Below the pieces are notes generated by a model, which did not search any database, was not told where the DNA came from, and saw only the letters and a program-made list of their open reading frames with translations. This document shows, one piece after another, positions 55,209-62,886 of a stretch of DNA of 64,000 bases. A program made the position numbers and the translations under genes. The DNA is from Rhodoferax sp. (GTDB lineage Bacteria; Pseudomonadota; Gammaproteobacteria; Burkholderiales; Burkholderiaceae_C). The first letter of the stretch is position 1, and each line of letters begins with the position of its first letter. The stretch spans positions 1 to 64,000 of the forward strand of contig VMTC01000049.1 of the NCBI GenBank assembly GCA_013791765.1, in the 5' to 3' direction.

Positions 55209-56222
55209 CTAGCAAGCACTGAAGTCAGCGGTGTCGCGCACCAGCAGACCGACACCATGGGTCTTGGCGTCATGCTTGGCCCGGGCGGCCACCGTGGCGA
55301 CCTGTTGCGCATTGGAATATTCACCGTGCGCCACCTTGACAGCGCCGACAGAAATAGTGGTCAGCGGGAAGAACCGTGACACACCATAGCGGTCTTCAGC
55401 GTGAATGCCGCCCGCCGCGCAGGCAGACAGATCGAACAGCTCAACGGCGCACTCGGCAAACTTGGCAATAAACCTCTCGCATTGCAACTGCCAGTCGGCG
55501 CTTTGATACAGGATGATGAAATCGTCGCCGCCGACATGCCCGACAAAGTCACGCCGCGGATCGCAATGTGCCAAAGCCAGGCGCGCCACCAGACGAATCA
55601 TTTCGTCGCCGCGCCAATAGCCGTATTGGTCGTTGAAGGGTTTGAAGTTATTCAGGTCGGCGTAGCAGACGACAAAATCCACACCACGCTTCAAGAGTCG
55701 CTCGATGTGCTGGCTGATCGGAATGTTTCCAGGCAAAAAGGTCAAGGGATTGGCATGACGGGCGGCTTCAATTCGCGCCTCCATGACCGAGCGAACCAAC
55801 TGGTCGCTGGTGCCCAGACCCAGATAACGGCCATTCTCCGTCACGATAAATCCATCCGCCAGATAGCGTTGATCGTCCGAGGTGAGGATGCCGATCAGTT
55901 CGTCCACATTATGATTTTGCTCGATCAGGCGCGGTTCCTGATTCGCATGAACCAGGCATGCCCTGCGTCCCCATAGCTCGCGGTAATAGAGCTTGCTGTA
56001 CTCGTTCATGAAACTTGAGCGGTTGATGATCGCCACCGGCCGGGTGCCATCAAGCAGAGCGATCGCATGCAGCTTGTCGTGGGCCAGGAATACCTTCGCG
56101 AGCTCGTCGTTGCTCGCATCGATTCCAAGCGTGGGCGCCTGCAACACCATGAGGCGGTTCAAGGTCCCTGCATTGGATGCGCGCCGCAGCTCGGGAAATA
56201 CCACAATTTTGCGCTCACGCAT
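55209..56222 (-). CDS. CBS-GGDEF part of a frameshifted EAL-CBS-GGDEF protein
   Basis: The frame is open from 56456, but family-like sequence begins at FFWGRPAELPRERIEEQALE, exactly where the EAL half leaves off in another frame. From MRERKIVVFPELRR (56222) it has the CBS-pair-like region (LIGILTSDDQRYLADGFIVTENGRYLGLG) and a GGDEF domain with the variant HVGGDDFIILYQ. About 337 residues if translated alone. The break is a run of eight A (56279-56286): with seven, the two halves form one protein of about 640 residues. It could be a sequencing error, a recent mutation or a phase-variable switch. Confidence 0.75.
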   Translation of the reverse strand: MRERKIVVFPELRRASNAGTLNRLMVLQAPTLGIDASNDELAKVFLAHDKLHAIALLDGTRPVAIINRSSFMNEYSKLYYRELWGRRACLVHANQEPRLIEQNHNVDELIGILTSDDQRYLADGFIVTENGRYLGLGTSDQLVRSVMEARIEAARHANPLTFLPGNIPISQHIERLLKRGVDFVVCYADLNNFKPFNDQYGYWRGDEMIRLVARLALAHCDPRRDFVGHVGGDDFIILYQSADWQLQCERFIAKFAECAVELFDLSACAAGGIHAEDRYGVSRFFPLTTISVGAVKVAHGEYSNAQQVATVAARAKHDAKTHGVGLLVRDTADFSAC

Positions 56223-56262
56223 CACCTCCAGGGCTTGCTCCTCAATGCGCTCACGCGGCAGT

Positions 56263-57141
56263 TCAGCCGGGCGACCCCAAAAAAAAGCCCTGCCCGTAGG
56301 CAATGCCGAGATCACGCAGCACGCGCATGTCATCCGCACTCTCAATGCCCTCTGCCACCAGGGCGGTATCAAAAATGGTGGCAATCTGTTGCAGGGCCTG
56401 AATTGTCTTGAGCTTGTCGGCGTGTTGGCTGATGTCCTTGGTGAAGTACTTGTCAATTTTCACGATTTCGGGTTTGAGTTGTGACCACAGTCGAAGACTC
56501 GACCGGCCGTCACCAAAATCATCCAGCGCGATCGCCACGCCGAGCGCCCGTATGTCGGCGATAGCATTGGCAAAGTGATCCATGTCAGGCACCCGCTCGT
56601 ACTCGGTAATCTCGAGCACCAGCCGACGCGGCAGCACACCCAAGCCCTTGGCCAGTTCGATCAGGGCGTCGCGCCCGCATTGCTTGATGAGTTGCACCAA
56701 CACTTGCGCGCTGATATTGACAAACAGACGTCCGGGTTGCGAGAGCGCGCCCCACTGGTCCACGGCGGCGATGATGCACAGGTTTTCAAATTCGTAGTTC
56801 AACTTTTCATGCGCTGCGGCCGCCAGCAACACGTCGGGCGTATGAAATGAACTGCCCTGTGGCCCACGAATCAGCGCTTCATGGGCATAGATGGAACCGT
56901 CGAGCAGCGACACGATGGGTTGATAGACCGGGTAGAGCCCGGGGCCGCGCATCAGATGAGCCAGCGGGCCAACGCCACGGCGCACTGCCGGTGAACGCGT
57001 CACCATCAGCATGGATCTGGCACTGCCTGGGCGCGCGTGGCGCGCATCCTTTGAAATGAAATGGGGGGCAGGCCCTGCTGAAGCGGCGGCTGCTGGGTTC
57101 ATCGTCAATGGCATCGCCAAATTTGGTTCTTGTTGTTGCAT
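56263..57141 (-). CDS. EAL part of a frameshifted EAL-CBS-GGDEF protein
   Basis: 292 residues from MQQQEPNLAMP. A flexible start is followed by an EAL domain: YPVYQPIVSLLDGSIYAHEALIRG, RLFVNISAQVL, LVLEITEYERV, IALDDFGDGRSSLRLW, KIDKYFTKDI and LVAEGIESADD. The canonical EAL triplet is EAL in HEALIRG. The frame ends FFLGSPG and a stop just past a run of eight T (minus strand), whereas relatives continue FFWGRP into CBS and GGDEF domains. So the protein is truncated at the end of the EAL fold and may still bind or cleave cyclic-di-GMP. Confidence 0.78.
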   Translation of the reverse strand: MQQQEPNLAMPLTMNPAAAASAGPAPHFISKDARHARPGSARSMLMVTRSPAVRRGVGPLAHLMRGPGLYPVYQPIVSLLDGSIYAHEALIRGPQGSSFHTPDVLLAAAAHEKLNYEFENLCIIAAVDQWGALSQPGRLFVNISAQVLVQLIKQCGRDALIELAKGLGVLPRRLVLEITEYERVPDMDHFANAIADIRALGVAIALDDFGDGRSSLRLWSQLKPEIVKIDKYFTKDISQHADKLKTIQALQQIATIFDTALVAEGIESADDMRVLRDLGIAYGQGFFLGSPG

Positions 57142-57243
57142 GGCCAAATTTTCAGGCCCACGCGTGACGTTCTTGCGGCAGTTTGATGACAACGCAGTGA
57201 CAGCAGTCCACCCCCCTTTCTGTTCAGCAGCGCCGACATCAAT

Positions 57244-57459
57244 TTGTTATTCGTCGTGCGACAACTTGATGCCTTGACCCAGCAAAACTCGGCTCTGGTC
57301 GAGGAGTCTGCCGCAGCGGCTGAAGGCCTGAAGGACCAGGCCGCGCGGCTGGCCGACTCTGTCGGGCGGTTTGAACTTGGTACACCCGCTCCAGTGTGCG
57401 CTGCGAGCCACCCTGCCCTCGGATTTGCAAGCCCACTGAGGGCGCTGATCGCCGCCTGA
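57244..57459 (+). pseudogene. C-terminal remnant of a methyl-accepting chemotaxis protein
   Basis: The frame encodes RQLDALTQQNSALVEESA followed by AAEGLKDQAARLADSVGRFEL, the well-known end of MCP signalling domains. Nothing upstream on this strand continues the coiled-coil, so only the last 45 residues or so of a receptor remain. The following 25 codons are not MCP-like. It is squeezed between two oppositely oriented genes and is surely nonfunctional. Confidence 0.75.
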
Positions 57460-57466
57460 GGAGATT

Positions 57467-58480
57467 TCAATACCAATCCTGCAGCGCCTGCGCATGGTGC
57501 CAGGCACGGCTTTCGCCGCGCGGCAACCAAAGCGAATGGCCGCAGGCCGCGCGCGACAAAAAATCCAACAACAACTGATGCTGGCGCAGGACGCGCTGCT
57601 GGCGATGCTCAATCAGGGGATTGAAAATACCGTGGCGTGAGAACAACTGACGGGGATTCTTCTTCACCCAAAGCCAGGAGCCCATCTCCAGGGTGAGAGG
57701 CAAGAAGACGCGCTGCGCCTGGGCACACGATTGTTGGTACAGGTGGTCCCACAGATCACCGTGCGCGAGGTACTGCAGGCTTTGGGGTTCTATCACGTAG
57801 CGGTGGTGACTGTTCGAGCGAACAAAGATGTTTTTGAGTGCATGCATCTCCGCCAAATGAGTGATCGGGGTACGCGTGTGCGCAAACGGAAACCAGATGC
57901 GGTCACTCACGCCAAAACCCGAATGGCAGTCCACACTCAGGCTGAAGTCACGCGCCAGCAATTCGTTCGTCACCACCTCCAGCACCGCCTGATTCTCAGC
58001 TTCCATGGGCGCGTCTTGGACACCGCGGTACCACGGCAAGCCGGAACTGAAACGCTGCCCGCCCACCAAAAACGGCACCGCTTCGGTTGCTTGTACCGGC
58101 GCGTTGCGCATCAGGTCCACACCGTTGGGGTTGGCCCGGGTATTGAGCGCCATGCCCCCTGGGTTGACGATGGGCATAAAGACCATGCGAACGCATTTGA
58201 GCTGCTGGTGCAGCGTGCTGTCCCACTGCAGGCGCATGACCAGGCTTTGCAGGTAGGCAATCACAACGCCCGCGCCGATGCACTCCAAACCATGAACGCC
58301 GCCGAAATAGCCCACAGCCGGCACCTCGCGCGATGAATTGCCCAGCGTAATCACATGAACCGGGTAGCTGCCCCCGCGCGGCAGGGCCACTTCACAGACA
58401 ACGCGGCTCTGCAGCCAGCCGGCACCCAGTTCAATGATGCGTTCCAGCGCTTCGAGTTCGGGCAGTGCCGGTGGATTCAC
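57467..58480 (-). CDS. M14-family zinc carboxypeptidase-like protein
   Basis: 337 residues from the GTG at 58480 (the frame is open to 58582 without a good start). The zinc ligands of M14 peptidases are seen as HGLE in FGGVHGLECIG and a later His in SVDCHSGFG; VNPGGMALNTRANPNGVDLMRN is the substrate-carboxylate region. The catalytic Glu is likely in LTLEMGSWLW near residue 280. No signal peptide, so probably cytoplasmic. Target substrate unknown. Confidence 0.82.
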   Translation of the reverse strand: MNPPALPELEALERIIELGAGWLQSRVVCEVALPRGGSYPVHVITLGNSSREVPAVGYFGGVHGLECIGAGVVIAYLQSLVMRLQWDSTLHQQLKCVRMVFMPIVNPGGMALNTRANPNGVDLMRNAPVQATEAVPFLVGGQRFSSGLPWYRGVQDAPMEAENQAVLEVVTNELLARDFSLSVDCHSGFGVSDRIWFPFAHTRTPITHLAEMHALKNIFVRSNSHHRYVIEPQSLQYLAHGDLWDHLYQQSCAQAQRVFLPLTLEMGSWLWVKKNPRQLFSRHGIFNPLIEHRQQRVLRQHQLLLDFLSRAACGHSLWLPRGESRAWHHAQALQDWY

Positions 58481-58649
58481 GGCGAGCGGGGCGCGATGAC
58501 GACGTAAATCGAGCCAACACCGGCTGCTGCACCCGCCAGGGCAGCACGGCCACGTGTAGGCCGCGTCATTTGGGCTTGACACCAGACTGTCATGAGTCGC
58601 GGGTAAATTGGCGGTTCAACATCCTAATGGCCATTGATGCCCGCCAATC

Positions 58650-58769
58650 ATGCTGCACAAAGCTGCTATTTTCAGAGCCCCAGCACTTGCCGCCTGCTTG
58701 CTTTGGGGTTTTGTCGAGTTCATCGCCCTGCAGCGCGCGCGCTTGCTCAGGCGCCGCAAATACCTTTAA
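58650..58769 (+). CDS. Possible 39-residue single-span membrane peptide
   Basis: MLHKAAIFRAPALAACLLWG begins the frame, followed by FVEFIALQRARLLRRRKYL. It is one membrane helix with a strongly basic cytoplasmic end, a pattern common in real small membrane proteins. No ribosome site is evident. It fills the gap between the M14 and OlsB genes, which otherwise shows nothing. Confidence 0.4.
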   Translation: MLHKAAIFRAPALAACLLWGFVEFIALQRARLLRRRKYL

Positions 58770-58818
58770 ACCTGCATGAGTGAGCACATGGCGTGGATTG
58801 ACAAGCACTCTATTGTCC

Positions 58819-59667
58819 CTATCGGGAACCTAAAAAATGCTTGCGATAGCGCGCCGGCAGATCGTTGATGCGCATCAACATGGGCAGGTCAGCCGTGTTG
58901 AAATCCGGGTCCCAGGCGGGCGCACCTAGAATCTTGGCGCCGAGTCGCAAATAGCCCTTGATCAAGGCGGGGGGCTCGACGCTCAGGCTGTGGTCCAGCT
59001 GATCCACCGGCAGCGGCAAGCGCGGATGCACCTGATGTTCGATCGGCGCCAGATGCGTGGCCTTGAGCTGATGCCAGATGCTGGCAGCCACATCACCGCT
59101 GACAATGCCGTTGTGCAGCATGGGAATGCTGGCGCAGCCAATCATGGTATCGAGCTGATTGCGCACCATGAACTCTGCCAGAGCCCCCCACAAGGCCATG
59201 ATGACACCACCCTGGCGATAGTCTGGATGCACACAACTGCGCCCGAGCTCCACCATGCGCTCACGCAGGCTGCGCAGGCGGGTCAGGTCAAATTCGAGGT
59301 CACTGTAGGTGCTGCCCACGCGCCGGGCCTGGGCCGGTGTGAGCAGGCGGTAGGTTCCTACCACCTCCAGGGTCAAGGCGTCGCGCACCAACAGATGCTC
59401 ACAATAGTTATCAAATAAATCCACATCGTGACCGGGCACGCTGGTATCCAGCCGGGCACCCATTTCCTGGGCGAAAACCTTGAAGCGCAAGCGCTGCGCT
59501 TGGCGTACCTCATCTGCGTTTTTAGCCCATGAAACCATGAGTGCGCCCTTTGCTGGCGCAACGGTAGCTGGGCGCACCGCCAACAGCGGCGCTTGAGGCC
59601 GGTGAAACAAGCCGCGTGGCAAAGAAAGCGGAGACAAAGGAAAGGTTGGGTTGGGTAGCTCTCTCAT
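58819..59667 (-). CDS. olsB: L-ornithine N-alpha-acyltransferase (OlsB)
   Basis: 282-residue GNAT-like acyltransferase that forms lyso-ornithine lipid from ornithine and 3-hydroxyacyl-ACP. Matches the OlsB/hemolysin-like family: RFKVFAQEMGARLDTSVPGHDVDLFDNYCEHLLV, VVGTYRLLTP, ELGRSCVHPDYRQGGVIMALW and PALIKGYLRLGAKILGAPAWDPDFNTADLPMLM. AAAGGAG lies 8 bases before the ATG at 59667. The second enzyme, an OlsA-type acyltransferase, is at 61.5-62.4 kb. Ornithine lipids replace phospholipids under phosphate limitation. Confidence 0.88.
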   Translation of the reverse strand: MRELPNPTFPLSPLSLPRGLFHRPQAPLLAVRPATVAPAKGALMVSWAKNADEVRQAQRLRFKVFAQEMGARLDTSVPGHDVDLFDNYCEHLLVRDALTLEVVGTYRLLTPAQARRVGSTYSDLEFDLTRLRSLRERMVELGRSCVHPDYRQGGVIMALWGALAEFMVRNQLDTMIGCASIPMLHNGIVSGDVAASIWHQLKATHLAPIEHQVHPRLPLPVDQLDHSLSVEPPALIKGYLRLGAKILGAPAWDPDFNTADLPMLMRINDLPARYRKHFLGSR

Positions 59668-59820
59668 AACTGGCTCCTTTAAATAGATGGAAAAACCCGA
59701 ATTGCATCGTGCTGGGCCCCATGTTGGCGGTCTTGCGTGACAACATGGTGGCAGCTTCATGGCAATTGCGTGACAGAACTCGCGCCGGTGACACACTGGT
59801 AGTGCGTTGCAATCACCGTC

Positions 59821-59836
59821 TGGCACGACTTTTGTG
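59821..59836 (+). promoter_or_regulatory. Sigma54-like promoter element
   Basis: TGGCACGACTTTTGTG fits the TGGCACG-N4-TTGCW pattern except that the -12 GC is GT. It lies 65 bases before the CYTH-CHAD start in the divergent gap with olsB. The mismatch is at a critical position, so it is weak. Confidence 0.25.
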
Positions 59837-59900
59837 TCAAAGTAGGAGGTACTCCCCCCGATTTCTCCATCAATTCATCACCGCACCAAGGCCGCCTCCT

Positions 59901-61400
59901 ATGACAAGCCGCATTCCCCGTCGCATGGCGCAAGAGACTGAACTTAAGCTGGCTTTGCCAGGCGCTGATCCGTCGCAGTTGGCAAAGCACCTGGCTCGGC
60001 TGCCCTTGCTGGCACGTCGCAAGATGACGCAACTGCACCTGCACAACGTCTACTACGACACACCCGAGCAAGTATTGCGGCAGGCGCGCATCGCGCTGCG
60101 AATACGGCGCGTTGGCAGCGATGAAAACCCGCAGTGGCTGCAGACTCTCAAAATGGGGGGGCTTGGTGATTCGGCACTGAGCCAACGCGGCGAATGGGAA
60201 GTGCCGGTGACAGATGGCGCACTCGATTTTCAGGCGCTGCACGCCACACCATGGCAGCAGATTGATCCTGATGGCAGCGTGTTTCAGGCGCTGGTGCCAA
60301 GTTTTTCAACGGTTTTTGACCGAACCCTTTGGGTCATTCACAAGCGCGACGGCAGTTGGGTGGAGCTCGCGCTTGACCTGGGGCAGATACAAGCCAATGA
60401 GAGCAAGTCACCGATTTGCGAGCTGGAGCTTGAATTGCTTGCGGGCTCACCCCTTTGCTTGTTTGACATCGCCCGGAAAATTGCAGAAACGACGGCCTTA
60501 TTGCCCGCCAATAGCAGCAAGTCCGAGCGTGGCTACCTGCTGGCCGAAGGCTGTGTGGATGAGCCGCTGCGCGCCCAGCCCCCTGGCCTGAGCACCAAGC
60601 TCTCATGGCAGCAGGCCGCGCAGCGGGTTCTGCGTGAAATGTTCTGCCAGTTCACGACCAACCTGGGTCTGCTGGAAAGCTCTGAGAAGCCCGAGGTCGC
60701 GCACCAGGCGCGGGTGGGTTTGCGCCGTTTTAAAAGCGCATTGCGACTCTTCAAAGTGACGCGTGCGGGCGACGCGATGCCCTCTTGGCAAGCGCTGCAA
60801 CCCCTGCTCAATCTCCTGGGTGAGGTGCGCAATCTTGACGTTGCGTGCACGCAGACCCTGCCTGGGCTCGCTGATGCCTACGCGCACGGCGACAGCCGAC
60901 GGGCGCAAGCCTGGCTGGCCATGCAGGAGGTGGTGGCACAGGCCGCCACGCGCCAACGCACGCTAGCACGCCAGGCACTACGGCACCCTGCAGTCGGTGC
61001 CAGCTTGCTTGAATGGACGCAATGGCTTGAAGGATTGTCAGCGTCAATGGCTGCAGGCAATGCGGCGCATCGACCCAAAGGTTCCTTACGCGGCTGGGCC
61101 AGGCAACGCATCAAGCACCTGCACGCGCAGTTGCAGCTTGCCCTGAAGGACCGCAACAACCCAGACAGCCAGCACCGTGCCCGCATCGTGGCCAAGCGAG
61201 TGCGCTACAGCATCGAGGCATTGCAGCCGCTGCTGCCCAAAAAAAGGTCGCAACGCTGGCACGACCAGGCGAGCGAGCTGCAATTGAACATGGGCACTGC
61301 GCGCGATGTCAGTCTGGCCGTCACCTTGGTTGCCAAGCTAGAAACAGAACCCGGCATGCTTGATTTTTTGCGTGGCGTTGCCAAGGGCATACAAGGATGA
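59901..61400 (+). CDS. CYTH-CHAD domain protein (inorganic triphosphatase type)
   Basis: 499 residues. The N-terminal CYTH domain has the ExExK signature in ETELKL (residues 12-16) and LQTLKMGG, RGEWEVPV, FDRTLWVIHK and SPICELELELL strands, typical of triphosphate tunnel enzymes. The C-terminal CHAD domain (about 237-499) has conserved His and basic residues (VAHQARVGLRRFKSALRLF, HRARIVAKRVRYSIEALQPL) that bind polyphosphate. E. coli YgiF has this architecture and cleaves tripolyphosphate. It lies between olsB and the OlsA-type gene and near ppk1. Confidence 0.9.
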   Translation: MTSRIPRRMAQETELKLALPGADPSQLAKHLARLPLLARRKMTQLHLHNVYYDTPEQVLRQARIALRIRRVGSDENPQWLQTLKMGGLGDSALSQRGEWEVPVTDGALDFQALHATPWQQIDPDGSVFQALVPSFSTVFDRTLWVIHKRDGSWVELALDLGQIQANESKSPICELELELLAGSPLCLFDIARKIAETTALLPANSSKSERGYLLAEGCVDEPLRAQPPGLSTKLSWQQAAQRVLREMFCQFTTNLGLLESSEKPEVAHQARVGLRRFKSALRLFKVTRAGDAMPSWQALQPLLNLLGEVRNLDVACTQTLPGLADAYAHGDSRRAQAWLAMQEVVAQAATRQRTLARQALRHPAVGASLLEWTQWLEGLSASMAAGNAAHRPKGSLRGWARQRIKHLHAQLQLALKDRNNPDSQHRARIVAKRVRYSIEALQPLLPKKRSQRWHDQASELQLNMGTARDVSLAVTLVAKLETEPGMLDFLRGVAKGIQG

Positions 61401-61445
61401 GCTCAAGCAATCGGCCAGTTAGTCACTTCGTTTTTCAGTCCTGAA

Positions 61446-61502
61446 ATAATAGCTGCTGACGCAATAAACACGAGGGCTACAGCCCGATTTGTCTTAAATT
61501 CG
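61446..61502 (+). repeat. About 60-bp interspersed repeat, copy 8
   Basis: AATAATAGCTGCTGACGC, CACGAGGGCTACAGCCCG and TTTGTCTTAAATTC. It lies in the convergent gap between the CYTH-CHAD gene and the acyltransferase. Confidence 0.8.
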
Positions 61503-61552
61503 ACACTATTTTTCGATACTGCGGCGCCCAGCGCGCCATCGCCCCACTGCGC

Positions 61553-62386
61553 TCAACGGTCAGTGGGACTTGCCCGCAGGGCTACCACTGCCCGGCGCAA
61601 GTCGGCGCTCCACACACGCCGTTCACGCCCTTGGGCGTATTGCTGCTCGCCAAACACCAGGGTGGCGCACAACGGCGGTGAATTCAGAATGCGCCAGATG
61701 GAGCCAATCAGCGTGTCCTTGTCGAGGTAGCACGCGGTCTGGCTGTGCGTGGCGCTGGCGCCATCTGAAAACCGAATCGCTGCGGGCAGCACCGGCGCAT
61801 CGGCCGCAATGGCGGCTTGGACCAGGTTGGCATGAAATGGCAGCACACCCACCCCGTCACTGCTGGTGCCCTCTGGAAACACCGCGATGGCGTCGCCAGC
61901 CTGCAGGCGATTTGAGATTTGCTGCACCACACGCAAGGCGTCACGCCGGGACTCGCGCTGGATAAACAAGGTGCCAGCCGCCGCAGCCAAGGTCCCAATC
62001 AGGGGCCAGCGGCCCACTTCGGCTTTGGCAACAAAGCGGCAATGGCAGACCGCATAAATCACGTAAATGTCGAGCCACGAGATGTGGTTGCACACCAGCA
62101 TCAAAGGGCCATGCGTTGGCGGCTTGCCATTAATTTCTGATCTGATAGCAAGATGTACCAGCAGGGCCTGGGCCCAAGCCCGGATTCGTTCTTCTCTTTG
62201 TATAGAGGTCAGCCCCGGAAATCGCAAAACCACGGTACACCAGCCGCTTAGCAGATGCAGCAGCACACGCGCCAGTTTCCAGCTGGCGCGAACCCGCAGA
62301 GCCATCAGGTTCAACCTGGATTCAGCTAAAGAACTGACCATGACAGGATGGCGGCGTCCTGATGACATTTCCGTGAGCCAACCCAT
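61553..62386 (-). CDS. olsA: 1-acyl-sn-glycerol-3-phosphate acyltransferase family protein (OlsA/PlsC)
   Basis: 277 residues. Acyltransferase motifs NHISWLD (HX4D, about 97-103), FVAKAEVGRWPLIG, FIQRESR and FPEGTSSDG are all present. A hydrophobic stretch near residues 40-55 probably anchors it to the inner membrane. It could be a PlsC for phosphatidic acid or OlsA, which acylates lyso-ornithine lipid; proximity to olsB favours OlsA. The start may be at 62386 or 62341. It is 37 bases past sixA, on the same strand. Confidence 0.82.
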   Translation of the reverse strand: MGWLTEMSSGRRHPVMVSSLAESRLNLMALRVRASWKLARVLLHLLSGWCTVVLRFPGLTSIQREERIRAWAQALLVHLAIRSEINGKPPTHGPLMLVCNHISWLDIYVIYAVCHCRFVAKAEVGRWPLIGTLAAAAGTLFIQRESRRDALRVVQQISNRLQAGDAIAVFPEGTSSDGVGVLPFHANLVQAAIAADAPVLPAAIRFSDGASATHSQTACYLDKDTLIGSIWRILNSPPLCATLVFGEQQYAQGRERRVWSADLRRAVVALRASPTDR

Positions 62387-62423
62387 AAGCGCAAGTCCGA
62401 AAAGTCAAGGAAGAATCGCCGGG

Positions 62424-62885
62424 CTAGAGCAAATCTGGCGATTGCACCGTGACGACCACGGTTTGGGACTGCGCATCAGGTTGTCGATGGCGCAGCCACC
62501 AGAGCGCGCCTTTTTTGACGGCACACTCGCTCGCATTCAATCCGAGCAACGCGGCGATGGTTTGCCCCAGGACGGGTTGATGGCCGACCACCAGCACCGT
62601 ACCTTTGGCCGCCGGCCATTGAACCAATTGCAGCAACTGCTCAGTGCTGGCACCGGGCGCCAATTCATCGCGCACTTTGTACTTGCGCCCCAGTGCCTGC
62701 ACCGTTTGCTCGCAACGGCGGGCCGGGCTGACCAAGATGCGTGTTCCTTCGGGTAACTGGCGGTCCAGCCATTTGGCGACCCTTGCGGCTTGTTTCTCAC
62801 CCCGCGCGGTGAGCGCACGGGCCAAGTCGTCGCAACCCTCCACCCAATCCTGCGCCTCGGCATGACGCCATAAAACGAGGTCCAT
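62424..62885 (-). CDS. sixA: Phosphohistidine phosphatase SixA
   Basis: 153-residue histidine phosphatase. The RHG motif is LVLWRHAEAQDW (His near 8) and a second catalytic His is in VVGHQPVLGQ. It would dephosphorylate His-phosphorylated proteins. The ATG directly follows the ppk1 stop codon, and ppk1-sixA is a common pair in betaproteobacteria. Confidence 0.9.
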   Translation of the reverse strand: MDLVLWRHAEAQDWVEGCDDLARALTARGEKQAARVAKWLDRQLPEGTRILVSPARRCEQTVQALGRKYKVRDELAPGASTEQLLQLVQWPAAKGTVLVVGHQPVLGQTIAALLGLNASECAVKKGALWWLRHRQPDAQSQTVVVTVQSPDLL

Positions 62886-62886
62886 C

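Noticed and set aside
58590-58808. 72-codon minus frame between the M14 and OlsB genes
   Set aside because: No ribosome site or domain features, and it conflicts with the more protein-like short + frame at 58650.
62129-62215. Possible interspersed repeat in the OlsA-type gene
   Set aside because: GATAGCAAGATG and GGGCCTGGGCCC are loosely similar, but spacing and ends do not fit.
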